Below, in pieces: positions 24,012 to 34,811 of a stretch of 64,000 bases of DNA (position 1 is its first letter; each line of letters opens with the position of its first letter). Both the position numbers and the translations under genes were made by a program. The stretch comes from Hyperoplus lanceolatus (lineage: Eukaryota > Chordata > Actinopteri > Uranoscopiformes > Ammodytidae). The stretch is taken from assembly GCA_026929865.2 (NCBI GenBank), contig CM049410.1, forward strand, positions 7,120,501-7,184,500. The letters run 5' to 3'. The notes beneath the pieces are model-generated. The model did not search any database. It had not been told where the DNA came from and worked only from the letters and a program-made list of their open reading frames with translations.

Positions 24012-25010
24012 CAGTGTTTCCCGCAGGATTTTTTTCAGCAGCGGTGCTGTGGTCCCCGAACCCTCTAGGGGTGTCCGGGGGCATGCCCCCCCGACCGATT
24101 TTTTTTGTACCCTTTACATTGAAATGCACGAATCTGGTGCACTTTGAGAGGAGAATATGCACTTAAATCCTATTCACACAGTCCTGTGTATTACTGTAGA
24201 TAGGATTATTGGTGTTGTAACTTTGCCTTTTGTGTCTTCATTTACAGATTTTGACATTTTTGTATAGAAATTAATATTTAAACAAAATGCCACAACGCAA
24301 AAATAATTTGCACAATTTATTTACAGATTTTTGCCTAATGCTTAAACACTAAACGTGGTTGCTATGCCCAAAGCATCACAACCTCTGACTTTGGTGACCA
24401 TGCCCTAAACAAAAGCACCAACCCTACAAACACAATAAGTGCTTTGCACTGTGTTTGAAATTCTCCAACACGCTTCTTTCAAAACACTACACACAGTTTT
24501 TTACATAAGACACATTGGTCAAAAAGGAAATCTCCTGCTAAAATGGGCAAAACACAACTTTTTAAATTACAAACCACAACTAAAATTTGAAAAGAACACA
24601 GACTCGCACACATGAAAAATAAAAAATAAAGCTAATTGAATACCAATCAGTGTGAGCCTTAGCACTACAAATAGACCTCAGGTGAGCTGAGCTCCTTTGT
24701 GAGACAGTGAGACCCTGTTTCCACCTGGCATTAATATGTGGTTTTTAGGATCCGATCGCGCTAACTACAGGTGGAAACACGCTCAATGCGCATTGAATGC
24801 GCATTGAGATTATCCACATTCGGAGGTGGTTTGAGACCACATATCCACATACCCATTAACAGTGGAAACACGTATGCGTATCTCATACACATTAGGCCCC
24901 GCCCACTCAACTGCGGCGAGTGACTGGGCGGAAAGGCGTACTCATTCACGCGACAATTCACGTCATAAAAGCGCACCGTTGCAGGTAAATAATAAAGTCT
25001 ATGTGTGGAA

Positions 25011-25620
25011 CAACTGTGGTCAAGCCAGCGGTCTCTTGTTTTTGCATGGTCAAACCAGCCGCTTCTTTATTTATTCCCCCCGTGTTGTTGTGAGCACAGA
25101 GACGGCTCGGTGCAACTGATAGAGACAGTGAGCGAACAGCTCTGGCTGCGGCAGCTTCGTGACATCGTAGCAGTGGGACACAGTGTAGCCAACTGATTCA
25201 TTTAATGACGAGGAAAAACACCACACAATAAACAGTGCCGCGCTCACATTTTCGCCAAAACACACTGACTCTCTTCACTCTAGCCGAGGTGACTACACAA
25301 GGCGGAAATGATTCTTTCGACCAACTGTGGTCAAGCCAGCGGTCTCTCGTTTTTGCTCGGTCAAACCAGCCGCTTTTTTATTTATTCCCCCCGTGTTGTT
25401 GTGAGCGTGTATTTAGCCTACTACTATCTATGGCGTAAACACACAGAGACGGCTCGGTGCAACTCATAATAGAGACAGTGAGCGAACAGTGCTGGCTGCG
25501 GCAGCTACGCAGTGGGACACAGTGTAACCAAGTGATTAATTTATTGACGAGGAAAACACCACACAATAAACAGTGCTGTGCTCACATTTTCACCAAAACA
25601 CAAGACTCTTGCCGAGGTGA
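25011..25620 (+). repeat. 311-bp tandem duplication
   Basis: CAACTGTGGTCAAGCCAGCG starts at 25011 and again at 25322, and the copies stay similar to GCCGAGGTGA. The second copy has an extra block at about 25407-25444 containing CTACTACTATCTATGG and lacks a short part of the first (near 25160). The duplication lies wholly inside the element at 24710-25932. Confidence 0.9.
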
Positions 25621-25658
25621 CCATAGACATTATAAAGGGATTTATAATGTCTATGGTC
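25619..25658. repeat. 40-bp perfect hairpin, CATAGACATTATA arms
   Basis: Arms 25619-25636 and 25641-25658 are perfect 18-base inverted repeats around GGGA. The other tandem copy lacks the palindrome at the corresponding place (after GCCGAGGTGA), so it is a discrete insertion. Its ends match the 29-bp palindrome at 28660-28688. Confidence 0.9.
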
Positions 25659-25932
25659 GTGGATGGTCAACACTTCTTCTTCTTCTTCTTTTATTTCCGG
25701 CAGACTAGGCAAGGGCGGGGCACTGCTGCCCCCGCCGATTAAAAACAACAGTAGCCTATAAGCGGAAATGATGTACGAGCTGATTTCCATACAGCGCGGG
25801 GAATTCGAATCCGGATCGCAAACGCGCATAGAAGACGCATTGTTAAGGCCAGGTGTGAACAAGCATATTACATTTACATATAACGATCGGATTCCTCAGA
25901 ACCACATATTAATGCCAGGTGGAAACAGGGTC

Positions 25933-27029
25933 TGAGAGTCAGGGGAAGAGAACAAGATAGAGTTGCAGGAGGATGAGGACAAAGAAGACAACAGACGGAG
26001 AACTGTGAAGTTTTTGCTCATCCACAAAGGCTACATCCAGCCTGGGAGCATTTAATTCTCCTTGTCCCTCTCCTTGTTCAGGATCTACCACTGCACCCTC
26101 TCTCTCTTGTTCTCCTTGCTTCTCTCTCACTTCTCTTTCCTCCCTTACTTGGTCTACCTGTATTTTCTGTAATAAACTTGAACACTTAAACAACAAGTAA
26201 GAAATGCTAGAAATCTTATTTGTTTCCTTCAAATTACCCTATATACATGTATTTGTAATGTTCAAATAATGTCACCTAGCATTATGCATTCAAATCCAAA
26301 AGAAAATTCTCATTAGCTTGAAAGTTTGCTTCCCTAATTTGCTTTACTAACCTCAGCTCCTCCATTGTCCCCGTCTGCCTTTCTTTTTCTAAACACCCAG
26401 CTTTTTAGACTCATCTGCAAATGTAATATATATTATTTAACTATGTATATATACATTGTGCACAGTGCATCCCTTAAGAGCTTGTACCAGCCTTTTAACC
26501 TCTGAGCCCTTAGCCATTTTTGAGATGTTCTGGTTTACCTGGATTTATTCTCTTATTAAGATTGCATTCATCACCCCTATAATGCATAGCTGTCAAGCTA
26601 TCATTTATTTGGGTCACAACCTGGACTATCAGAATATGTGTGCTGCAGTGATGTCGTTTGAATGTAGGAAATTATCAATAACACAGTAAAAAAGCAAAAA
26701 ATATCTCACAATTATTTATTGATATGACATAAAAAGGCAAATTGATTGAGCTTGTTATTGCTTAAACACTTCTTCTTTGTCTTGGGAGTCAATAAATGAT
26801 GCGAAAATTATAAAATAAATATAAGTTATACATAATAGAAACTATTCATGCTCTTTTAAAAAGTCCATAGGCTTTTTCCCTTTCCCTGCATTCATGCTAA
26901 TGATCACATGCTTACAGGCGATTAGCATAAATCCCTAACTAAAATACGCGATGAAAACAGATTTTATATGGCAATAAAGAACAACATCGGATCTAACAGT
27001 ATGGATTAATTTTTCAAAGTTCCCGAAAA
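25933..27029. other. no gene seen
   Basis: A purine-rich or pyrimidine-rich stretch (26090-26160), then AT-rich DNA. Nothing is recognised. Confidence 0.55.
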
Positions 27030-27062
27030 TACACACACGCACGCACGCACACACACACACAC

Positions 27063-27108
<46 letters not shown>

Positions 27109-27238
27109 ACTCTGTAGTCTACTAGAGGAAAAACGGCACGGTTGCGGTTTATAGCCTAGATAAAATAAAATAAAATTACGATAGGGCTGAGGGTTTTTAA
27201 CACTGGTGGTCATGTAGCGACACATTTTAGCAACTTAC

Positions 27239-27275
<37 letters not shown>

Positions 27276-27276
27276 T
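27030..27276. repeat. (CA)n and (TC)n microsatellites
   Basis: CA repeat with CG interruptions at 27030-27110, and a TC/TCTG tract at about 27238-27276. Confidence 0.93.
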
Positions 27277-27514
27277 TCCTTCTTTCTTCGCTCTTCCGCT
27301 TCACTCGCTGCTAGAATCAATGTAACTTTGCAACTGTGTAGGCTACTACTGCCAACAACTGTCACACTCGCTGTTCTTTGATGTTGGCTACGTGATTATG
27401 TGCCGCATGCTGCGCAATTTACGTTACGCGCTGCCCATTTTCTAAAAGGAGCTACGTACCAAAAAAAAAAAAAATAGAAAATGCGGAGGAGAAGGATTTT
27501 TATAGCAGCGGCGC

Positions 27515-27557
27515 ACGTTCATTCAGCAGCGGCGCTGCGCCGCTGCTGAATGAACGT
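27515..27557. repeat. 43-bp perfect palindrome
   Basis: Arms 27515-27535 and 27537-27557 (ACGTTCATTCAGCAGCGGCG plus C) are perfectly complementary around a single T. It lies just inside the right end of the hAT-like element. Perfect GC-rich arms this long could form a cruciform. Confidence 0.95.
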
Positions 27558-27570
27558 GGGGGAAACACTG

Positions 27571-28384
27571 GCATGTATTCCACTCGTCATGATACGTTAA
27601 TCTGCCATTACGACCGGCGAATCGCGGCAGTTAATTAGCGTGCATAAATTATAATGCACTGCAAGGGAGGGTGGCCATAAATAAGAAAAGTCATGCGCTC
27701 CAGCTGACTGACGTCACCGCCGCTATTACTACCCCTCAACGGCTTTAACAGAAACACAAATCTTACTAACAATTTAAGGAAATAATAATCACTGTCCCTC
27801 ATTAACTTGTGGGCATTTTCCTCATCTGCTTTGTTTTATCCTTTATCCACGCCTTGAAAATACACTTACGGTCGACAAGTGGCATAATCAAATCAACAAG
27901 TGTAAAACAACATGTTTGTTCCGATATTGTAGACTACCCTCCAGTTCCGTCATTTAGGGCTATGCATACAAATAATGTATGCATAGCATGTATGTTTGAG
28001 GTAGGAGTAGGCCTACGTTTCATTTATAATTCGGGAAACAAACTCCATGGAACTCTGTAAGTTAGCTCCTCCATTCCGTACATAATTGATTGGCAGACAC
28101 CTGTGTCAAACGTAGGGCTGAGCCAACATCGATGCAGACTCGGTGATCGAGGGCTTTATAACCCACTCACACTCGAGGCTCGATGGTTTGGGACGACACT
28201 CAATATGGCGGGCAATGGAGGATCTGGAAAATTGGGGGGGTGGCGAAGGGGGGGCAATAGGTCTTGGCAGGGGGGCATGGCAGGACGGTAGCGGGAATCC
28301 CCATATATATTATATTGATCATCATTTCTGATAAAATAAGACATTTGTAGCCTATATCTTGAGCCTACATAGCTTACCCTATAC
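27571..28384. other. no gene seen
   Basis: A short direct repeat of TATGCATA-type words near 27960-27990 and a G-rich tract at 28220-28260. Reading frames here are short and unsupported. Confidence 0.5.
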
Positions 28385-29820
28385 CAGGCCCGGCCCTGGG
28401 CATAGGCAGTACAGGCAAACGCTAGGGGCGCATCCATCTGCAGGGGGCGCCGCTACAAAAAAAAAAAAAAAGAAATGGGCTACCAAAACTTTATTTAAAT
28501 TTGTTTTACTAATACTGTTAATACTGTAATTTCAAAATATGAGTTAAGCTTAACATATGACAACTACTGAGGATAGACAAACTATAAAAAAAATGGAAGC
28601 GCCCCCCTCTCCTCCAATAGACTCTTCCAGATTTCTGGCGATCAGCCAGGTATCTGAACCATAGACATAATAATTTATTATGTCTATGATCTGAACGGTA
28701 ACTTCACCGGTCGGAACCGGAAGGAAAGAGCGCACACCATGTCAAAATGACAAAAACTCTCTCGTGCCATGGGAAGACTGAGAAGGAAAAGAAGAGGAGG
28801 AAAAACGTGACAAAGACAGAGGTAGGCCTACAGTGACGTTAATGTGATGAATGAATAGTGTGCTGCATTGTTTTAGCCGTTGTAGGAGCAGTGTGTTAAC
28901 TTGCTAGCTTACTTTTGGAGGATGGGTAACGTTACTCCCAGCTTAAATTCATCAGAGGCATTTAGAAAGATTTTTTATGTAGCCTACATCCCCTGTCATA
29001 ATTTGCCAAAGTTTGCACTGCTTGTAATGGTTATTAGAAAGCTATTCCTTTTCCACTATAATTAATGGTTGTCAACCTTGGGTTTATTGTGTTGGTTTAC
29101 ATCAGTGTTAAAAGTGCACAGTATAATAACTGTTAATATTGCATACTTGAGGCAAGTCAAGTTTATTTGTGAGGCACTTTTCAACACAAGGTAAATCAAA
29201 GTGCTATACATAAAGCCATGAGATATCATCAGAAGGCTTGATTCTGATTTAATAAAAAGCAGGAGCAAACTTTTCCGTTTGATTGTACCTTACCTAGGCC
29301 TATAGCTTTCCATTAGTTACTGCTTCTCTTCACTCTGGTTGGATGCTAAACTGCATTTCATTTTAATGACAAGAGTTTAATCTTATCTAATTTCCATTTT
29401 AAAGCTTTTCACCATGTATTAATATAAATAATGTAACAACATGTATACTTCTCTTTTCTCTTCAGGTTTTCATTTGGAATACTTTGAGCCACCTGTCCTG
29501 CAGACATCTTCTCCACCTTAGCACAGCCCAGTGATGCAGCATGAGGAATAAAGGCTTCACCAACAGACCCAAAGTCAAGAGTAGTCAGGCTGTAGCAAGG
29601 TGAGGTGAGCTTGTTGAGATATGAAGATGAGGTCTTAACATCTAAATGTAGACAGCTCTCTGTTGGAATCAAGTTAAATAGCAGTACAGACCAGAGGTCT
29701 CTGTCATTTAATGTTGTAATATAGCTTTTGTGTGGAATTATATTCAATGCGCTGTGCCTCAGAAACAGCAACTCTCTCTCTCGAAACGGCGACCCACTGT
29801 TAAATTGTATGGATCCGAAC
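28385..29820 (+). mobile_element. hAT-family element, copy B (5' half)
   Basis: The left end CAGGCCCGGCCCTGGGCATA matches the type of right end seen at 58205-58232 (GGGCCCGGCTCTG). An ATG at 28739 opens a basic first exon that ends at a GTAGGC donor after 28821. CTTTTCTCTTCAG (29453-29465) precedes a second exon with EYFEPPVLQTSSPP-type text. Stops interrupt both exons, so the copy is dead. It is an inverted counterpart of 12225-13500, alike over more than 1 kb. The right end is missing. The LINE-like tail near 29160-29250 is shared with copy A. Confidence 0.7.
28660..28688. mobile_element. 29-bp palindromic micro-insertion with 8-bp target duplication
   Basis: CATAGACATAATAA (28660-28673), a single T, then its exact reverse complement (28675-28688). 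ATCTGAAC flanks it on both sides (28652-28659, 28689-28696). The equivalent site in copy A (13222-13229 reversed, ATCTGAAT) is single and empty, so this is an insertion that duplicated 8 bases. Confidence 0.85.
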
Positions 29821-30169
29821 ATGCAAGTTTATGTTTCTAATATTTTTATCAAGCTCTTGCCTGTACTACAATAGGCCTATTAATACAAGGGCAATATGAT
29901 CCTACAAGTCACAAGCGAGTGATTTCCCTTTTGGCCAACGATTAATGGGTGTGCTCTTATTGATGAATTAGCTACTTTTACATTGCATTACATTCATTAC
30001 AATTTAACTTTAAGTTAAATTGGTGCGTTTAAAATTCACAGGGGTAAACTGACTTCACCTTCAGATGCTCGGCGCAGGTCAGTTACTCTTCGCCGGGCTG
30101 CATGGCACAGCAGCGCGCTGACTCGCTGTGTGTGACAAACTGTGTGATCGCCGATATGCGCATATGATG
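29821..30169. other. no gene seen
   Basis: AT-rich to 30040, then a CpG-containing stretch with no recognisable feature. Confidence 0.5.
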
Positions 30170-30402
30170 CAGGGCCGTGGCTAAGTATTTGAGGGGCAGG
30201 GCATAAGATTAGATTCAAAATTATCTACTTTTGTTGAATTTATTGTTTGTTTCAATTATTTGAGTGGCTTGTTGACATAGTGGCGGTTTGTTCTTAAGTA
30301 AATTTTTGAGAATGCAAAAGTTAGGGGGGCAGCTGGGGGTCAAGGCTCTTCAGTGGGGGGGGGGGACGCTGCCCCCCTTGCCCTCCTGTAGAACCGCCCC
30401 TG
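30170..30402. mobile_element. short hAT-like element
   Basis: The ends CAGGGCCGTGGCTAAG and CTGTAGAACCGCCCCTG are imperfect inverted repeats, and the right end resembles that of the 10.3-kb element (TAGATCCGCCCCTG). 233 bp, G-rich inside, non-coding. A target duplication is not evident. Confidence 0.55.
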
Positions 30403-30453
30403 ATGGCGGGCCCGCGAGTGGATAGGGATAGGGTGTAGGGGGTGGATCTAGAT

Positions 30454-30574
30454 TGGGCCTAACTAAGCCAAATTTAAGCCATATCCATGAAAGTGACTTA
30501 AACGTCCCAGTTTAACAAATCCACAATAAGGCCTACTCCTGGCTTAATCTAGGCCCTGTCTGTGAAACCGGCCC
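30454..30574. mobile_element. diverged MITE, GGGCCGGTTTCACAGAC type
   Basis: The right end CTGTCTGTGAAACCGGCCCA and left TGGGCCTAACTAAGCC give an imperfect foldback related to 5042-5166, with GGCTTAATC words in both. Confidence 0.6.
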
Positions 30575-31569
30575 ATAGTGTGAACAGGGCGTAAGAGAGG
30601 CTGCAGTCCCTGAATTAGTCATTCTTGATTAGACAAGGCTGAACTGTGTTAGTGGAATGACTTGAGGATTAATTGGGAGATGACGCTCATTTCAGCTTCG
30701 CTTTTTCAGGTGAGTTTGGTTTTCTTTTAGCTATTCTGATGGAATATCTCCCTGTTACAATTAGAAAAACAAATCATTAGAAACAAATACTGTAACTACA
30801 AAAATACAATAAGTGGCAGTCAGTGGTGTAGATGAGTGGATGTGGTGAGGTGTGCGTAAAATAAAGAAAGCTAAACAAATGTGTGGGAATGTGTCTGGAA
30901 AGGGAAAGCACTGGTGAGGCATTGATCTGTAGCCAGCTGCCCTGATTGCCATAAATAAAATATAATTCAGGTTCCACGTGTAGAATTGTTTAGAAACGGC
31001 TTTCGGCTGTCACTCCAATCGGAAATCAAGGTGTTTAACAGTTAGTCCATAAGCTGTGTATTGCTTAATGTTTAAGTAGCACATAGAGGACTACATTGTC
31101 ATTTAGTTAAGTAGTCCTACTTCTTTTTTATTTAACCTGAACCATTTATAATTAAATTAATTATAATATAATTAGATATAATATAATGTATAATACATTT
31201 TATCATTTTGTCTTGTGTGGTTCACAATGTAATTTTGGTTTACAAAACATTTAAGATTGTTATTTCATAGATATATTTCTGCATATTTTGGGAAGAACAT
31301 ATTTACTCCTCAAATCTGCAGACCTGTTGCAGTACCCACTAGCAGCCAATAGATGCCATTGCAGAACAAGTTTTTATAAAGGAGTCCTTCCACTCTGCCA
31401 CATAGTTTTGGTTGCAGTGGCTGTATTAACCCCACATGTGTTTATTGTGTTTAATTCACCTGCATATTTAGTCCTGAGTGCTGTTGTGATTTCCAGAGAT
31501 TAGCTTCAAGTAAAAGCATGCTTCTTTAATGTCAATGTATTCCTGCTTTTGATCTCTTACTAAACACAG
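30575..31569. other. mostly unique-looking sequence, no gene called
   Basis: AT-rich, no transposon ends. This is the likely 5' intronic flank of the exon candidate that follows. Confidence 0.4.
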
Positions 31570-31663
31570 ATCAAATCTTGCCTGTCCCAAACAAGCTAGA
31601 AATGATGATCTGCCTGTGTATGGGAAGGAGAAACACAATACAATCGAAGCTTTTAAGGAAGAG
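31570..31663 (+). CDS. candidate internal exon of an unrecognised gene
   Basis: Ninety-four bases preceded by CTCTTACTAAACACAG and followed by GTAAGC, both plausible splice sites. In the frame that leaves one base for the preceding codon it is open throughout and reads SNLACPKQARNDDLPVYGKE then KHNTIEAFKEE, a varied, hydrophilic, non-repetitive sequence unlike chance frames nearby. It is not recognised. No partner exon was identified within the window, so both neighbours would have to be distant. A chance open frame of this length is quite possible; confidence rests on the two splice sites plus the composition. Confidence 0.35.
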
Positions 31664-32101
31664 GTAAGCGCGTAACTGAAGCGACACTGACAACTCGCTG
31701 AGGCTCATCGCGTGAGAAGGCTGAGGAAGTGAATGGTGTGAGAACACTGCCACCGCAGCCCTGTGGCAACTCAGCCAGAAGCCTGCGGGTTGTCTCGATT
31801 CACCCTCTCGTCCTCTGAGCCCCACACATCCACCTGCTTTCAACTTCCACTGCACTTGTCATCGCACTAAGACGCTTTCATGCCTCTCCATTTCTACAGA
31901 AGTGACGCAAACAGTGCACAGATCATAGGAAAACATGTTGCCTCAAGCTGTTTCTCTACTATAGGCCTAAATGTAATAATTAATACATGTTGAAATGTAA
32001 CCTCGGTTTTGTTTGTTTGTTCACTGAAAAATGGCTGCTTTTGTCAAATAAAAACAAAATGACCCTGACTCACACATTTGGCTGGATCAGTTATAAAAAT
32101 T
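31664..32101. other. no gene seen
   Basis: Sequence following the exon candidate; no repeat ends are recognised. Confidence 0.45.
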
Positions 32102-32957
32102 AGGGCTGTCAAACGATTAACATTCTTAATCAGATTAATCACAGGATTCTGTGGATTAATCACGATTAATTTTACCATTCGAAATATGCCTGAAAAATTT
32201 GAATTTTCTCTGTATATTGTTGTATGAACAGAAAGACAAAGGACAGGAGGTGGATATGTACTTTTAAAATGAGTATTTTTATTAATTGAAAATCCAAATG
32301 ATGGTTTCAAAACTGAAAATAAATTTAAATCAAACTAAAATATATAGGTCTACCTACCAAACCATAATTCAATTGGTCTGTCTCTTTACTATGTCTTTGG
32401 ACAAATATAGGATAGGCTATAGAATGGCATTTATTTGTTGAATCTTTAGGTTGTGCATTCTTGAATACAACTTGATTACAGTCCGCGGTGTGTGTGCGCG
32501 TGCGTCTGTACGCGCGACCACGTCCTAGGGGACTGCTCATGTGTGCCAGGAAGCCGACGTTATGTTGATGTCTGATCACACAAAACTGCAGACGTGTGTG
32601 TCCTCGCGGGCTCTGAACAGAGCGGACAATGTTTTTCCTCCAGTTTCCTGGCAGTTGCTTCGACAGCAACTGCCAGCCGCGGCAGTTGATTTTATATACT
32701 ATTTATGCCCCCGACACAGACGTGGCCGTTAGCAATTTAAAACTTTAAAACATGGCACTTACTAACGTGCTGCTATGTTTGGTTGCGCGCAGCTACTGAT
32801 CCTGGGTCAGCCACAACGTTAGAGCGACTGTGGTACAGAGCCGGTAGGATGTACAGGGCGGATCATTCTGCAAATGCGTTAAATGCGTTAAAAAATTAAC
32901 TCCGATAATACCAGAAATGAATCACCCTGCGTTAATGCGTTAATTTTGACAGCCCTA
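32102..32957. mobile_element. DNA element, AGGGCTGTCAAACGATTAA ends
   Basis: Left AGGGCTGTCAAACGATTAA and right TTAATTTTGACAGCCCTA are inverted and belong to a repeat very common in fish. 856 bp with two CpG-rich patches (32480-32620, 32640-32720). No transposase frame is present. The superfamily is not certain from the ends alone. Confidence 0.8.
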
Positions 32958-33118
32958 ATAAAAATACAAAAAAAATTTACTGTGGTAATGGTTAAATTAT
33001 TCTTTGCCATGGTTTGGTTTGGCTGAACTTAACATACAAATAAACTGCTCTAGAGAAGTCCACTTGGTCAGAACAGGCAGTTTACACAGTTGTACCAGGA
33101 AGTACCAGCCTGTGCTCC

Positions 33119-33952
33119 GAATATGCAGCAGCTGTGTCTGCATTCATAATCGCTTTTCTTGGAGTTTTGCCTTCAGTTTAGTCAGTACTGGGTGTAGCAG
33201 CGCATTTCCCAGATTCTCCGGGGGAATAATGTTCTCTACTCAATCAGTTCTAATGGAGCGACTGGCTGCAGACCCAAATATGATCAAGTTTCAGTTGAAT
33301 GCTGCGTTCCTTTATACTCGGAAGAAGGAGATTTCCGACTTGGTAGTTCCGAGTTCCGACCTGTCTGTGTTCCAGTGCATCTGCTCGCGAAAGTATGGAC
33401 GCCTAAAACCTTTCTCGTCCAAATAACTAAACGTTAGGCTCTAACAAGTTACTGTTGCCAGGTACCGGTAGATTCATAGACTACAATATGTAGTGAAGTC
33501 GGAAATTTCCGAGTTCCCTGTCCAACTGGAAGGCACCATCAAAAGCCGGCTCATGACACACGTGATGACCAAACGTGATGCGATTGGTTGGCTAATCCAG
33601 AGTGGCACTGGGCAGATCCAATAGTTTTAAACTTCGACAGACACCCGCCTCCAAGTGAGTTAACGTTTGCCAATTACAGCACTTCCAGACCATCTGTACA
33701 AATGAAATGAAGTACGGTGGTCTGGTTGGACCAGGCTAAGGAAGTACTACGTAATGCTATGAATATGCAGCAGCTGTGTCTGCATTCATAATCGCTTTTC
33801 TTGGGAGTTTTGCTGGCCAGTGTTGGTAAGTACTACATTTAGCTGATTACTGTACTGGAGTACAATGCTGGGGTAATAATGTTCTCTACTCAAGTATTTC
33901 TATTGTATGCGACTATTCTTCCACTCCTTTCCAGACCCAAATATGATCATAT
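33119..33952 (+). repeat. dispersed direct duplication, about 645-bp offset
   Basis: 33119-33170 and 33761-33813 share GAATATGCAGCAGCTGTGTC and what follows. 33222-33285 and 33872-33952 share AATAATGTTCTCTACTCAA and GACCCAAATATGATCA. The second pair includes the left part of the hAT MITE at 33818, so the duplication happened after that MITE inserted. The spacer 33290-33750 holds repeat-like text (TTCCGACTTGGTAGTTCCGA and inverted relatives). Confidence 0.75.
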
Positions 33953-34138
33953 ATTATTGTATTGAGTTTGAATCCATTATATTAATTTGATATCTTGAAG
34001 TTCCTAGTTGCCAAATTACGCATATAAAACAATATGTGCAATAATGCTTTATTATTATAGGTTAAGACAAGACTTACAAGACAGCAAGTCAGTTCAATTT
34101 GCGCTATCTTTACCGACCATAACATTGAAATGACAACA

Positions 34139-34706
34139 GTAACACTTTACAATAAGGGTGACAAAAAGTGAGTAGTTACTGGGGAAGGAATGAGGAAAGA
34201 ATGGTTAGTTAAAGGAATACTTCACCCATACGGAACCAGCGTTCTATCATTATAAAATCGCTATTATAATATAATGAGTGAGGTTTTTCTTCCCTCAGTC
34301 TTCCCTTGGCCTAGCTGTCCTGTCAATCCTAACCCTTCATTTTTACTAGTGTGATGTCACACTGATAGTGCAGAGAGACAGAGGTGAAATGGGGCAGAGA
34401 GGGGAGTGACATGCAGAGAACGACCGTGGGTGGGAATCGAACCCAGGTCTGCTGCTGGGCCCGGCCCGGGAGGGGGACGCCTTACCAACTGAGCTAAAGG
34501 CGCCCCCTGTTTGTGTACCTTTAAGTACAAATGCTTACTTGACCATTAATGTACTGTTAGTGAATCAGTACCTACTCATTAACCTACTATTACCTAATGC
34601 TTCAGTAATACAGTATCTCCCAGTCTGTTTACAGCAACTTATCACTGGTGCTTGAATCACATTCTCTCAGTACCTACTTTTTGTGACCCTTATTGTAAAT
34701 TGTTAC
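34139..34706. mobile_element. nested DNA element with GTAACACTTTACAATAAGG ends
   Basis: Left GTAACACTTTACAATAAGGG and right CCCTTATTGTAAATTGTTAC are inverted over about 29 bases with few mismatches. AATGACAACA flanks both sides (34129-34138, 34707-34716), a direct repeat of 10 bases that probably includes an 8- or 9-bp target duplication. No protein. A SINE sits inside. Confidence 0.88.
34363..34507 (-). mobile_element. tRNA-derived SINE (copy 2)
   Basis: Reverse complement of the 5245 family: GCGCCTTTAGCTCAGTTGGT head, B-box region GGGTTCGATTCCC, then TTCTCTGCATGTCACTCC and CCCCATTTCACCTCTG. The tail is short and no target duplication was found. It is nested in the element 34139-34706. Confidence 0.88.
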
Positions 34707-34811
34707 AATGACAACAAATCAATAAAGTTACAGTGCTAATGCTTTTCCATGGCCTTTTATTGTAAAAGAGTATTCTTTACGTAAAAGATTTGAGTACCTC
34801 TTCCACCACTG

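Larger units (their letters stand above)
24710..25932. mobile_element. DNA element with about 47-bp terminal inverted repeats
   Basis: Left AGACCCTGTTTCCACCTGGC and right GCCAGGTGGAAACAGGGTCT are exact inverted repeats, extending with few mismatches through ATTAATATGTGGTT to CGATCG. The interior contains a 311-bp tandem duplication and a palindromic insertion. No transposase frame is seen and the target duplication is unclear. Confidence 0.85.
24012..27570. mobile_element. hAT-like element with nested insertions
   Basis: The left end CAGTGTTTCCCGCAGG and right end CGTGGGGGAAACACTG are inverted. GCATG abuts both ends (24007-24011, 27571-27575), which is shorter than the 8 bp expected of hAT. 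Subterminal left text (GGGGGCATGCCCCCC and GAATCTGGTGCACTTTGAGA) is shared with 14002-14855 and 57640-57720, supporting hAT membership. The 3.5-kb interval hosts a 1.2-kb element at 24710-25932 and microsatellites. No transposase is visible. Confidence 0.6.
33818..34811. mobile_element. hAT-like MITE with nested insertions
   Basis: The ends CAGTGTTGG and CCACCACTG are inverted. Subterminal CTCTACTCAAGTA and GAGTACCTCTTCCACCACTG are the usual ends of the fish repeat that also begins near 63395. A 568-bp element and a SINE lie inside it. No target duplication is clear. Confidence 0.6.
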
